From contig CM045729.1 of the NCBI GenBank assembly GCA_024760905.1, forward strand, positions 46,734,580 through 46,798,579: 64,000 nt of DNA. The letters run 5' to 3'. This document shows, piece after piece, positions 32,090-43,294 of this stretch. This stretch comes from Plotosus lineatus. Lineage: Eukaryota > Chordata > Actinopteri > Siluriformes > Plotosidae. The position numbers were made by a program, and so were the translations under genes. A model generated the notes under the pieces. It made no database searches and was not told the origin of the DNA. It worked only from the letters and a program-made list of their open reading frames with translations. Each line of letters begins with the position of its first letter. Within the stretch, counting starts at the first letter, position 1.

Positions 32090-33166
32090 ATGTACACACA
32101 CAGTATATATAAAATGCCTTCAGCCATATCATATCCAAATTGCTGGTTTATTGTAAAAGGGCAAAGGTTTTATCCTCTGAAGTTTCATGACTAAGTCACT
32201 CGGGGGTTGTGATAATCACACCTTCCAGCAGTGGGGAATAGGAATGTGAGTAGTCTAAAAGTAAAACAAGAGCATTTGTTTTTCTGCCACCTGCACAAAA
32301 GACTTAAAGTTTCTCCAGTGTCTCTGGAAAAGCATTAGGTTTCTAATTGCACTCGTTCAGATAGAAACAGAAGCTGTAAAATGCACAGCTCCTGGGTAGT
32401 GGGGGTTGTTATTCGGTGTCTGTGTGCTGTTCTTGGCCCCTAAGGCAACTCCTGACTTCTCACATGGCTCAGATGAGTTCAGCTGCTGTCTGACTCACAT
32501 AAACATAGTCATCAGGGCCTGTGTGGTGGCCGGGTTTGAGAATATGTCAGTATTTGACTGTGATCAGATTTGGACGGCGATTAGTTTTAATTAACACAGC
32601 AGAAAGTTCCTACTTCTGCATGTTTGTGGATGCCTGCCTAAGCCAACTCCCTCAGGCGCATCTTTAATGGGCCAGTTGGCATGGCAACAGTGTAGCTTGA
32701 TCTAGAAAGCATTATTTACGCATTGCCTCTATTCATACACATCATAAATCTCTATTTGGGCCCCAAGTGTTTTTGTGGTGAGAACTTTGGGCCACTTTCT
32801 GACTAATGTGAAGTTCCTTAAACAGCATGAAAAAGCTTTTGTGTTCATTCAATTCCCTTATTAGAGGGAAACAAAGTGTTTTATTTGTGTGCTAAGTTGA
32901 CGTTTTCTGGCATAAGGAAAATATGAGTCGATGATCTGTGATGATAGGAATGTTTATGTTCAGGATAATTCCGATGATGCAGGAAAACTGAATGCACAAG
33001 TCAATGCCTCCTTGCCATGATTGCTTTTACTGGCAAATGTCTTTTATTTATTTCATACAAGTGATTTTAAGTAACAATTTAAGCACAAACTATGCTCTTG
33101 TAGAAGTAATCAATGACAACCTGGTGTGTGACACAATCAAACATGATGTTGAGTTACTATTAACTG
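30601..33166. other. 2.6 kb noncoding, with one exon-like block
   Basis: Mostly unique DNA; (TG)n at 32058-32087. At 31190-31257 a TTTTTTTGGCAG acceptor and an AAAG|GTAAGC donor bound 68 nt; see findings. No repeat family seen elsewhere. Confidence 0.45.
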
Positions 33167-33178
33167 GTGAAGTGGATT

Positions 33179-33297
33179 CTTCTTTTCCTTTCGGCTGTTC
33201 CCTTCAGGGGTTGCCACAGCAAATGATCTGCCTCCATCTCTCCCTATCCTCTGCATCTTCTACTCTTACTCCAACGACCTTCATGTCCGCCTTCACT
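33179..33297 (-). mobile_element. 5'-truncated RTE insertion, 119 bp
   Basis: GTGAAGTGGATT is duplicated exactly at 33167-33178 and 33298-33309. Between them lies only the last ~119 bp of the RTE element (CTTTCGGCTGTTCCCTTCAG, GCAAATGATCTGCCTCCATC). This is a textbook product of target-primed reverse transcription with extreme 5' truncation. Confidence 0.93.
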
Positions 33298-33309
33298 GTG
33301 AAGTGGATT

Positions 33310-34124
33310 ATTTTCCAATAAGAGCCCTTCCTCAGCTGTGTTAGTGCTCTTATTCTAGTAGTTTGCCAAAAATGATAACTAAATTATTTACATCAGCGAT
33401 TGCACATGCCGAGATTTATATTTACTTGACAGTTTTTCATCACAAGGGTATTGCAGGGTTTCTTTATGTATGTCCAAATTATTTTTACACACTTTGCTGA
33501 GATTACTTGAAAGATTTTATTAGAGTGAATGGCTAATGTTGCTGGTTTACAGTACTGCATGCAATATCTCTGGGAGATTAAAGAGCATCAGCTGGACTCA
33601 TCCATTCAAAATCATTAACCTGTAATGAGGTTTGTGGCACACTTTGGGCACTCCTGGTGATGGTGGGACTGGGTAATTATATGCAATGGGAGCATATGCA
33701 CTCTTTGACTCAGCTGCTTGTCTAATTGCAAGTTAGGGGGGAAAAGCAGCGTATGGGGCACCTCAACTCCATCAGGCACAAAGTGTCACCTGTGTTCAGT
33801 TCTCACAACACTAGTTTTAACATCTCAAAATCAGCATAATCTATTATGGATTGAAAAGAGAATGGAAGGTATAGAATTGAGACCAACGCTGGCATATGAT
33901 TATATATAAATACTGTTCATGTTGGAGTTCTTTGTAACAATAATCTATATTAATGCATTATTTAGCCTCAGCTGATATAAAATATGTTTTAAACCAAATA
34001 AATAAAACAGTTTTCTTCCACTTTTAAGTCACTTGTCTTGTTCAATGAACTTTTCATAGGACATCTGAGATATGTGTGACTCATCACAGCAAAGTGTGTA
34101 CTAACTTGGAAATTGTTAAATACT
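33310..34124. other. Noncoding stretch, nothing recognised
   Basis: Unique AT-rich sequence. Confidence 0.5.
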
Positions 34125-34322
34125 TTGAACTTTAAACACAGCCCTAGAGGCAATTTCGAACAACCTAATGTGCATGTCTTTGGACCATGGAAATTGGAAT
34201 ACCCAGAGGAAACCCACACAAGCATGCAAAATCCACACAAATATCCGACCCTGGGACTCGAACTCAGGACCTTCTTGCTGTGAGTCAGACATGCTGGCCA
34301 CTTCACCATGGTGCCGCCCCCA
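34125..34322 (-). repeat. S2 SINE head and body
   Basis: Read backwards: GGCGGCACCATGGTGAAGTG, B box GAGTTCGAGTCCCAGG, then the body GGTTTCCTCTGGGTATTCC. The tail is missing. Confidence 0.75.
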
Positions 34323-34855
34323 TTTTAATTTGAATACCCAGGGCCAAGAAAACATTTATAAGCTAGACAATGTAGCTGAAATAAAGTTGCTCATGCTCAG
34401 ACAGCTTATTCTGCTCAAAAACTGTTTCAGGCAGCTTTTCTGGCCTATGTTTACACTGGAACATTTACAGTGAAACCAGTGCTAGGTGTGTTGGAAAACC
34501 TACTCTATTCTCGGCTGTTTTCTGTTGGGTGTGACCCCATTGCTGTGTAACAGTAAAAGTAAATCCAGGACATATTTCCAACCTAACTGAAGATGCTGGA
34601 CCTGGAGAGAAGTCATGCTTTGTATCTATTGGTATAATAAAACAGGTACCAATATTGAAACACATTCTTTATAAAGACCATTTGAGATCATTCTTTGGAG
34701 TGTGCACGTTCCTGATTGTATGTGATCTGCTTCACGAAGAGCCAGTTAGTACTTCATTTCCTCAGGACTGAGGCCTCAACAACCAGCTGATAACCAAGAT
34801 TGTGGATCTGAGTTGCTCATTAAGGATCAGGATCCTGGGCAACTTGGTTGTGGGT
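34323..34855. other. Noncoding stretch, nothing recognised
   Basis: No exon or repeat family recognised. Confidence 0.5.
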
Positions 34856-35032
34856 TACGATTATATTTATAGTATTTTGTAGATGCTCTTATCTAGATTG
34901 ACTTATATTTTCATCTTTATGTTTTTATACAACCGAGTAGTTGAGAGTTAAGTTCCTTGCTGAAGAGTGAGCTGCCGATCTTCTGATCAGTAACCCAGAG
35001 TCTTAACCACAAAGCCATCGATGCCCATAGGT
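34856..35032 (-). mobile_element. V-SINE-like element
   Basis: Read backwards: head GGCTTTGTGGTTAAGACTC and CTGATCAGAAGATCGGCAGC, then TCAGCAAGGAACTTAACTC, and the tail GATAAGAGCATCTACAAAAT. Such tails (GATAAGAGCRTCTRC) are shared with L2-type LINEs in fish. The copy is old and lacks clear duplications. Confidence 0.6.
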
Positions 35033-35078
35033 TTACTGCCATGTTTCCTTCCATTCCTCCCTCACACACTTTATTTAG

Positions 35079-35080
<2 letters not shown>

Positions 35081-35119
<39 letters not shown>
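35081..35119. repeat. (TG)n microsatellite
   Basis: About nineteen TG units. Confidence 0.95.
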
Positions 35120-35121
<2 letters not shown>

Positions 35122-36524
35122 GCCTTTCTCCAATTTTATGTTTTGCCAAGGCTGGGAGGGGTAAAACCATGCATGCTGTTTATTTCCAGAGCTTAGTTTT
35201 GTGTGAACAATGATATTAGTGTTGCCATTTTCCATCTGTCATGCTATAACCGATGTCCTTAAATCCCATTTTATTTCCTGTTGTTATCTCAGTCAGACTT
35301 TGTTTTCCTGTTAATTCATCATTTAAAGTTTATTGTTCTTCTGTTTGATAACTGGGATTTCACTGATTGTATCTTTGACTGAAGTTCGATGTCTAATTTT
35401 CCCATTCATTGATGCAAAGGCTTTATTTTTGTCCTCCTTTGAAAGTCCCTGGTATCCATTGGTAACCCTAGCCAACCATTTGATTGACAGGAGGCAAGTG
35501 GTTGAAATACTTGGCCAAACTTCCGTTCCAGTGTTAAATTGGATCTCTGGGAAGCAGCTGTGATTGAGCCAAAGCATATGAACTATTCTTAAAACCTTGA
35601 CTTCAAGCAAAATATTGAGCATAGGCATGATTACTTTTGTGTCTCTGAGGAGGAGAATTCTGACGAAAAGCATCCTATGATGTTTCAGATTAAATGCCAG
35701 TGGTGATAATTGCAGCTGTAACATTTCTCCAGATAAATTCATGACTGTTTAATAAAATGCCGCACTCTATGTTCTGTAATTATTATATTCATTTTCAAAA
35801 AATATGGACATCTTCCATTTTCTACACTCATATTTGCATAATCTTACAAAATCTTCACTGTCAAAGACTTATTTTTTATAAGTACCCCTCCCCAACATTA
35901 TCGTATTTTCATGTGAAATGCATGTCAAAATTGCAAACACCCCTGAAATATTTCAAGAAGTAAGATTAATTTTTATTAATTCCACACTGGGGAAATTTCC
36001 ATGTCACAGCATCAAGTGTCAGGACCAGGAAAGAAGTGACGAAGTATCATTTTATAGTGGGCAGGGCAGCTTTAAGCCACTCATCAGTGATTGGGCACAC
36101 ACCTGACTTGAATTGTTTGGTAAAAATTGGTTTCAATTGCTCTTTAAGTCTCCTTGGGCAGAGGGTTCAGTTACTTATTCCTCCCCCTTCTGTCATTGTT
36201 TGCATGCTATCCTCATTAAAATATGAAAGCCTATAACTATTTGGGTGGTTTTAGTTAAAGCAGACACTGTTTTTTCATCTGTGTGATTTTGACAAAGATC
36301 AGATCACATTTGATGATGATTTTATGCAGAAATGTGAGAAATTCCAAAACTTCAGATACTTTTTCATACCACTGTATGTATACGTATGCTGAACACCTTT
36401 CCCTGTCCTTACCTATATAGCCCATTGAATGAACGAAATTTTTATGCCCTGTAAATTGTAAATTATAGATTTTAATAGGAGACCCAATTCCCATATTTCT
36501 GCAAAAAATATTGGTCTTTCCACT
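35120..36524. other. 1.4 kb noncoding, nothing recognised
   Basis: Unique AT-rich sequence. Frames of up to 139 codons here lack family motifs and splice context. Confidence 0.5.
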
Positions 36525-37132
36525 TCACTTTCCACCTCACTTTCCATGATTAATTGGGACCGAGATCCCCACGTGACCATCGAAATCACTGAAGTAGGAT
36601 CACCTCCCCCACCCCTGACTGACGTATACGTACATGTATATGTGTATATAATATCAATAAATACATATCCAATGCTATGCTTATAATAACAATTAAACGT
36701 TGAAAAAATAACATAAGATGTAAATAAAATATAAATACAGACGCGCTCCAACTTGCCAACATTCGTTTTGCAAACATCTGGAGAGACCAAACTGTCCAAG
36801 GTTGAAAGTGAAATGAAATTGAAGAACAAGTAGAAATAGAAATGGAATAAAATCTACAGAAAGATAGATCATAAATATAAGTATGAAATATGATTAAACA
36901 GATGCAACAATGTATCCAGTTTTGATGGGAGATTTTGGGTTGTTTTTTGTTTTGTGTTGATTTAGGGTTTTTTTTGCCTAATTTGCCTTGTTTTTGTGAT
37001 ATTTTCCTTAACCTTACCACTTATTCTTCCTTAATTACCTTATTTTTTAATTTGATGAATATATATATATTTTTTAAACCACGATGGACTGAAGCCGCAT
37101 TATTTGAAGTGCGAAGTAGCGAGGTATCCCTG
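36525..37132 (-). mobile_element. MITE C copy, diverged
   Basis: Read backwards from 37132: CAGGGATACCTCGCTACTTC, with TA outside. The far side retains GGTCCCAATTAATCATGGAAA. The middle contains sequence (36740-36900) absent from other C copies. Confidence 0.65.
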
Positions 37133-37134
37133 TA

Positions 37135-37860
37135 TACAGAAGAATAAAGTAATGGACTACTTTTTTCAACAGGAAATGATTACTTTATAATATGTGGCCC
37201 TATCCTCTCTCCCTCTCCTAAATAAGGTGGTAGCACATTGGTGGAGGTAGAGGTCATTCAGAAATAGTTGACTGAAAATTGATGTTTGCATTATGTTTAC
37301 CAAAAAAAAATATTAGACCAGCTTGCATCAGATGTTATTGATGGCTTTGGCATAGAGATGATAAATTTCCACTCGGTTATTGGCTGAAAGAAGTCTTTCA
37401 TACCTACAATGGGATATGTGTGGATATGTTTTTGCTGGTGCAGCAGTGAGACGCACAGACGTGTGTGTATAATGGGTAACCTAGAGTGTGGTCAGTGCAT
37501 GATTAAGATACAGATCAAGATACATTTGTCCAGGGAGTGGGATGGCAGGATCCATGCTTACCCAGAGAAGAGACATGGAAATTGATGGCAAGAGCAGAAT
37601 GGAAAATCCTCCAGTCTTTATGATTAACACCTAAGATTTAGTTTAGTCACAGTCCCTGGACTGGTGTGTTTTGACTCCAAGACGTGTCTGGAAAACTACG
37701 ATGGCATTGACTGTGTACAGAGTGATGACTGTATTGAATGGCGCTGCTTGTAAGGAGTGGAATTTAGTACTGATCTGAGAATTTAGACACATAACGAAGT
37801 GACAAACATCCCTGGGCTAGTACAAAAGGAACAAGTTCACTTTATTTTTGCTTTGGTTAC
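37135..37860. other. Noncoding stretch, nothing recognised
   Basis: No exon or repeat family recognised. Confidence 0.5.
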
Positions 37861-38376
37861 TCATTCATTCATTTTCTAAGCCATTTAATCCTAATTAAAG
37901 TCTTGGGGAGGCTGGCGCCCATCTCAGCTGTCTCTGGGTGAGGGTCGGATACATCCTGTACAGCTTGCCAGACCTTTGCAGGGAAACGGGCTCTCAGACC
38001 AATCAACCTACTGTGTATGTTTCTTGGAGGAACCTGGAGTACCCGGAGGAAATCCACGCACACACAGAAAGAACATTCAAACTCCACACAGAAGGACCTT
38101 ACAGTCACAACATTTAGCAGATGCCCTTTCCCAGTGTGACTTATAATTGTTATTATTTTATATAACTTAGCAATTCAAGGTTCAAGGCCTTACTCAAGTG
38201 CCCAACAGTGGCAGCATGGTGGTACTGGGTTTTGAAGCCCCAAACTTTAGATTCGCACCTACTTTCTTAAAGCTTTATAAACTTTTAGGTTAATACTGAG
38301 GTTGGTAGAACCTCAACAATTGAGCCACCATTGCCACCTTCTTGCTGTGAGGCGGATGTGCTAACCAATGTACCTT
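37861..38376 (-). mobile_element. S2 SINE interrupted by a V-SINE-like element
   Basis: The tail and body run 37861-38100 (CATTCATTTTCTAAGCC to ACTCCACACAGAAGGACCTT). The head resumes at 38336 with ACCTTCTTGCTGTGAGGCG. Intact S2 copies have these joined directly. Confidence 0.8.
38101..38335 (-). mobile_element. V-SINE-like element nested in S2
   Basis: ACAACATTTAGCAGATGCCC at the tail and AACAATTGAGCCACCATTG at the tRNA-like head, with AAGTGCCCAACAGTGGCAG in the middle. ACCTT is repeated at 38096-38100 and 38336-38340 as a probable short target duplication. Confidence 0.75.
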
Positions 38377-38879
38377 TGGTCATTCATGCTTAAGAACAAC
38401 AACAAAAAAAAAAACAGTTCAGTGCAGCAGACCCCGTAAATGTTCTTTGGTTCCACCTGCATCAGACCCTATAACTATGTGATTCTGATCCAAAAGGGGT
38501 TCAAATTACTACTTTACTCTCTTCAGAAAGTTGAGTAACCTAAACTATACAAAGAAGCTTTTATAAAGCAACCCATACAAAATCCTTTTGATGAAAGTTT
38601 ACATTTAAATTCAAATACTAATTTCTGGAAGTGTTCCTGAGCCCAAATGCAGAGCCACTGGAATCAGGCCTGAAGATTATAGACATTCAATATTGTTATT
38701 TATTTATTTATTTTGGCCTGTCTCTTGTACTAAGAGATTTCTTCTTATTCTTCAAACTAATTTATTATGAAAAATAAGAATCTGTCAGTAAATCATTAAA
38801 TAATGTCTTTTTTTATAAACAATAATTTTGTTCCCATTTATATGTTCTATCTAAATAAAGCTTAAAAATAAAATAAATA
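38377..38879. other. Noncoding stretch, nothing recognised
   Basis: AT-rich; no feature seen. Confidence 0.5.
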
Positions 38880-38908
38880 AATATATATATATATATATAT
38901 AATATATG

Positions 38909-38984
<76 letters not shown>
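38880..38984. repeat. (TA)n microsatellite
   Basis: Two TA blocks separated by TGTATGTGTA, about 105 bp together. Confidence 0.95.
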
Positions 38985-38986
<2 letters not shown>

Positions 38987-39180
38987 CGGCACGGTGGCAT
39001 AGTGGTTAGCACGTCCGCCTCACAGCAAGAAGGCCCGGGTTCGATTCCCGGCCTGGGCGTTTGTGTGTGGAGTTTGCATGTTCTCCCCGTGCTTGTGCGG
39101 GTTTCCTCCGGGTGCTCCGGTTTCCCCCGCAATCCAAAGATGTGCACTGTAGGTTAATTGGCCGTTCTAAATTGACCGTA
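38985..39180 (+). mobile_element. S2 SINE head and body, well preserved
   Basis: GGCGGCACGGTGGCATAGTG, GTTAGCACGTCCGCCTCAC and B box CGGGTTCGATTCCCGGCC give an intact type-2 pol III promoter. The body GGTTTCCTCCGGGTGCTCCG follows. Beyond TTCTAAATTGACCGTAG the sequence changes to a different block, so the normal tail is replaced. Confidence 0.85.
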
Positions 39181-39395
39181 GTTTCTCTCCTGCAGCGGCA
39201 CTGGAACCCAGTCGTATCGGCACTTGCCCTTCCATTGGATCCTTCCGGTGGCGCCGAGACAGGGGGGGGACTTGCTGCTTGGGTAACAGCCTGTCCCTCA
39301 TTACTCCCTACCCAGGCTCTGTGCACTGGGGAGTATCACCAGTCGGGATACTGGCCAGAGCGCAGCCATAGTCCTTCGGGACTGACGGAGGCCTA
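39181..39395 (+). repeat. Unrecognised GC-rich segment joined to S2
   Basis: GC-rich block between S2 and a (TA)n tract. It contains AGTCCTTCGGGACT at 39370-39383, a 5-bp stem with a TTCG loop. It may be the 3' part of a chimeric SINE. Confidence 0.4.
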
Positions 39396-39397
39396 CG

Positions 39398-39660
<263 letters not shown>

Positions 39661-39689
39661 GGTGTGTGTATTTTTTTTTATCAAATTTT

Positions 39690-39820
39690 GAGTTTAGATG
39701 TACCTACGTAGTACGCTGACGTAATGACGAAATGACGCTGCATCCATTGTTTACAAACGAGATTGAAACAAAGGGAATAGGATTGGGAAGCTTAAGTTTT
39801 CTAGGTTCTCTGAGAAATGG

Positions 39821-39864
<44 letters not shown>

Positions 39865-39984
39865 TATAGTACAGTATGAGCGTCATACGTCACACATCAT
39901 ACGTCACTGTAATAACTTGCGTTCACTTTCAACTTACGGTCAGCCATCTGGAACCAATTAAAAATGTAAGTCGGGGAGCGTCTG
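39690..39984 (-). mobile_element. Tigger-like end
   Basis: Read backwards from 39984: CAGACGCTCCCCGACTTAC, followed outside by TA. A (GA)n tract lies at 39829-39861. The other end is not identified. A matching left end is seen at 48857. Confidence 0.55.
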
Positions 39985-39986
39985 TA

Positions 39987-41085
39987 TTGCGATATATTGC
40001 AAGAAGAATTTTAAAACGTGAGCCTGTTCTGGACAGTATTTATTCTTTATTTCAAAAAGATAAATCAACAACATTAAAAACATTATTTTTCTTCATTAAA
40101 ATAAAAATTCTAAGCATCAGAAAAAAATCTACTTCTGAAAATGTAATGTTTTCAACTTTGGCACAAACATTAACACTGAACTAGAACTGCATATTGAGCA
40201 AGATAAGCTATGTAAACACATTAAATACACATAACAAACATTAAAATAGTCTCATCTAGTGCTTTTATTAGCATATTGTGAAGCATGCATGTTAAATTTT
40301 TAAGGCGGGATTAAAGACAGAGCATCATCCACGCATACGTAAAACTGTATCATGCATGAGGAGACCTCATCAGACCTGTGACCCTATGAGCAGTAGATTG
40401 ATGTATTTCTATATAACAATATTAACATTACATGTATATACGTATATTAATGCCATCATAGCGATGCCCTTAGACCTGCTGGGCAATGCCGCACGTATAA
40501 CACTTACAGTGACACTGACGGCTCAGGAAAGTCTGTCAACCTTGAGAACTTTACAGTAATAACATACAATATTTTTTATCAGATAAATCACATTATGCTA
40601 GAGAGACATGGAATGTAATTTACTGGAATCTGGGACCGATTTGGAGCATGTCGAGCCTCACGCTGAGTCCACAATTTGTGTGACGTAATTTTTTTCAAAG
40701 TCGACAGATATTATTGCCGTGTTAAGCAAAAAAAAAAATCATTCATGCTTAATGTGCCTTGTTGAAGATCAGGTTCATGGGACCGCTTCCCTCTTTTGCT
40801 CATTTTAAAATAAATGTTTAAGCAACAGTCTAGATGCAATAGATCAGCAAATTTCTGAGCAATTAACAACATGAACCGTGTTTTTGCTTTGAGCGTTAAT
40901 TTCCGTATCCTGTATAAAACCAAAATCTATTGGCTGAAGGCCTTCGTTACAGCCGCACTGCCCAATCATGGCATGGCTCTTATTATACCGGGCGCTCCAC
41001 ACACTGTGTGACTGTACACAAGTGAGTGACTGTAGATAAGAGGATGGAAACACAATTGTGTCAGGATTACATTTCGAGACTTCTG
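39987..41085. other. 1.1 kb noncoding, nothing recognised
   Basis: Unique sequence without an exon or known repeat. Confidence 0.5.
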
Positions 41086-41086
41086 C

Positions 41087-41445
41087 GGTCGCATTAGTGG
41101 TATAGGGTGCTGGATCGCTGAGCCAAAGGTTGGGGGTTCAAGTCCCACTCTCCACAAGGTTGTCACTGTCCCCCCCCCAGTGCAGCTAACTGGGTTATCA
41201 AAGGTGGGCCATGTCTCTCACTGTCTATGGTGAGAGGCATGTAAAAGAACCATTGCTGACTTTCGTAAAGAGTAGGCTGCAAAGCCGTCAGCGTGTTTCT
41301 GTCCCTTGCTAAAAAGGGTTGTGACAGGAAGGGCATCCGACGTAAAACCTCTGCCAAATCAAACGTGCGAATCAGATGATTCGCTGTGGCGACTCCCGAG
41401 TAAAAGGGGGAAAAAGCCGAAAGGAAGACAGACAGACAGAAGCAA
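41087..41445 (+). mobile_element. S1a tRNA-derived SINE
   Basis: Head TAGTGGTATAGGGTGCTGGA and GGTTCAAGTCCCAC, core through GCCGTCAGCGTGTTTCTG, then TTGCTAAAAAGGGTTGTGAC and GGGCATCCGACGTAAAACC. The tail GTGGCGACTCCCGAGTAAAA ends with GCCGAAAGGAAG and a (GACA)n run. The tail resembles the RTE 3' end. Confidence 0.88.
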
Positions 41446-41606
41446 TACTTCCGATTCAATTAGTGGGAATAGCCGAAGTTTTTTTTTACTGTTCTGAAGT
41501 TTTTGAATGCATGTTAAAAAACCAGTTTTGCTTCAGAGTATCGCAATACGTATTGTTTACATGTTAGAACCAGTTTTAAGTGATATACCAGTTTTATTGT
41601 GCAGCT

Positions 41607-41608
<2 letters not shown>

Positions 41609-41670
<62 letters not shown>
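41609..41670. repeat. (TA)n microsatellite
   Basis: About 62 bp of TA. Confidence 0.95.
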
Positions 41671-41673
<3 letters not shown>

Positions 41674-41730
41674 GATTTTCTGAGTAGATCCTTCCGTAGG
41701 AGAGTGCTCAATACTTTTTGGTAGAGCAAA

Positions 41731-41870
41731 TAACAAAAATAAAACGACAGGACAAAGACTTTCTATTGAAACTCCATTTATCACTACAGATCTGTTTCGA
41801 GGGGTGGTGAAACCATCCTCTCTCTTCAGGTGATTATAGAAGTCTTCTTTGTCCTGTCCTTTTATTTTTG

Positions 41871-41874
<4 letters not shown>
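41731..41874. repeat. Foldback repeat between two (TA)n tracts
   Basis: TAACAAAAATAAAACGACAG at 41731 pairs with its near-perfect complement ending at 41872 (CTGTCCTTTTATTTTTGTTA), with about 80 bp between the arms. A (TA)n/(CA)n tract starts immediately after it (41873-41933). Confidence 0.8.
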
Positions 41875-41931
<57 letters not shown>

Positions 41932-41933
<2 letters not shown>

Positions 41934-42044
41934 GGTATACTTCGGCTTACGTCGTTAATTGGTTCCAGGAGAGTCTGAAACGATTTAACTCGAATTAGCT
42001 TGTCTCTAGGCTACGCCAAAATTTACTTGTAGAATATATATACA
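41932..42044 (+). mobile_element. Tigger-like left end fragment
   Basis: CAGGTATACTTCGGCTTACG and GTTAATTGGTTCCAGGAGAG resemble Tigger1-type termini (CAGGCATACCTCG). It stops where another element begins. Confidence 0.55.
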
Positions 42045-42122
42045 CAGGGATCCCTCGCTACTTCGTGCTTCAATTCATGTGGCTTCAGTGCATCACATAT
42101 TTTTTAAAAAAAATATTATTAC
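42045..42122 (+). mobile_element. MITE C left end fragment
   Basis: CAGGGATCCCTCGCTACTTC then GTGGCTTCAGTGCATCAC, as in the copy at 53971. It is cut after about 78 bp and joined to MITE B. Confidence 0.7.
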
Positions 42123-42500
42123 CTCATTTGATTCAAATTCAGCCGATGGCTGTCCTCCTTCCTGCTGATTGGTTGAGATGATGTAAACAAACATGTGCAC
42201 AAATTGTCAATGAGCCTTTTGTGTGTTTTAATTACCAGTTAAGCTTTATGATGCCACTCAAACGCCAGCTAAGCACCAGAAAAAGGTAATGGCATTGGAT
42301 GTCTCTTCTGAAGAAATAAGGCTTTCTCCTGAAGAAATGACGGTTTCCTCTGAAGTGCCTGGAGAGGAATGATCATCTGAACTGTTGTAAAGCACTGTAG
42401 TATTAGTCTTTTGAAATTATTATTCCAGTACAGCACCTATGTTAATGTTTAGAATGTTTGTATGTGAGATTAAACTTCAATAATTACGCTTCATGTCCTT
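42123..42500 (+). mobile_element. MITE B internal part
   Basis: GATTCAAATTCAGCCGATGG, GTTGAGATGATGTA, AATTACCAGTTAAGC and TGGATGTCTCTTCTGAAGAA correspond in order to 13380-13605 and to the reverse of 3480-4150. The left terminus is replaced by the C fragment. Confidence 0.7.
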
Positions 42501-42529
42501 TTACATTGAATGTGACCTCTCCAAAATGG

Positions 42530-43080
42530 CGCTCCCTAGAGACGACATTGCGAAATTCTCAGAGTCAAATTGTTTATTAGTTTGTTCTAATTTGTTTTGT
42601 TTGTTGTTTTGTATGTCGATTTTTGTTTGTTTTTTTGCACTATGCTTGTCTATGACCGGGCGACCCTACTACAGCTATGACAGCGCACTCCTTTTGGACA
42701 TTTATAACTGAGCATGCTCAACTCCTATCCTGAGCTAATATGCTATGGTAGCTCAATGCTAGCCAAACCCCGGATAACAATAAGTGTGGCAGGAGGGGAA
42801 TGGCCAAATAACAACTCCGGCGCTTGGTTACCAGTGAAAGATTAGCACTCCCGGTCATATTGCTTGAAATTTTTCAGTCTCTGCGAAACAAGATGGACGA
42901 GCTTCATGCTTAGATTCCAGCGCAGAGGGATCTACAGGACTGCTCCATGCTGTGTTTCTGTGAAACATGGCTTGAGGAGAGTACATCCGACGAGGCGATT
43001 ACACCAGCCGGCTACACGGCCTTCAGCGAGGACCGGAGCGTCGCGGATAGCAACAAGGCCCTCTGCGGAATAACGGCGTA
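42530..43080 (+). pseudogene. LINE 5' end with endonuclease start
   Basis: The shared 5' UTR (TCTCAGAGTCAAATTGTTTA at 42560) is followed by a frame reading QSLRNKMDELHA, a stop, then PAQRDLQDC, CFCETWLEES, DEAI and PAGYTAF. These are the first conserved blocks of an apurinic-type LINE endonuclease. An in-frame stop after DELHA and the lack of everything downstream make it a relic. Confidence 0.65.
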
Positions 43081-43294
43081 TTTCGTTCAATAAACCTGGT
43101 GTACTGACTGTAGATTACCTCTAAATCTTGCTCTGAGAATGTGGAACATCTAACTTTGAAGTTGCAGCCATTTTGTTGACTGAGAGAATTGTTCATTTTT
43201 TTCCCCAAACAAAGGGCCTTGTTGCTATCCGCCACGGGCCTTGTTGCTATCCGCTGCGCTTTAACATAAAAATCAATCTAAAATTCAAAATAGT

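Noticed and set aside
38988..39058. A tRNA gene
   Set aside because: A and B boxes are good, but the ends do not form a proper acceptor stem and the sequence runs into the S2 body. It is a SINE head.
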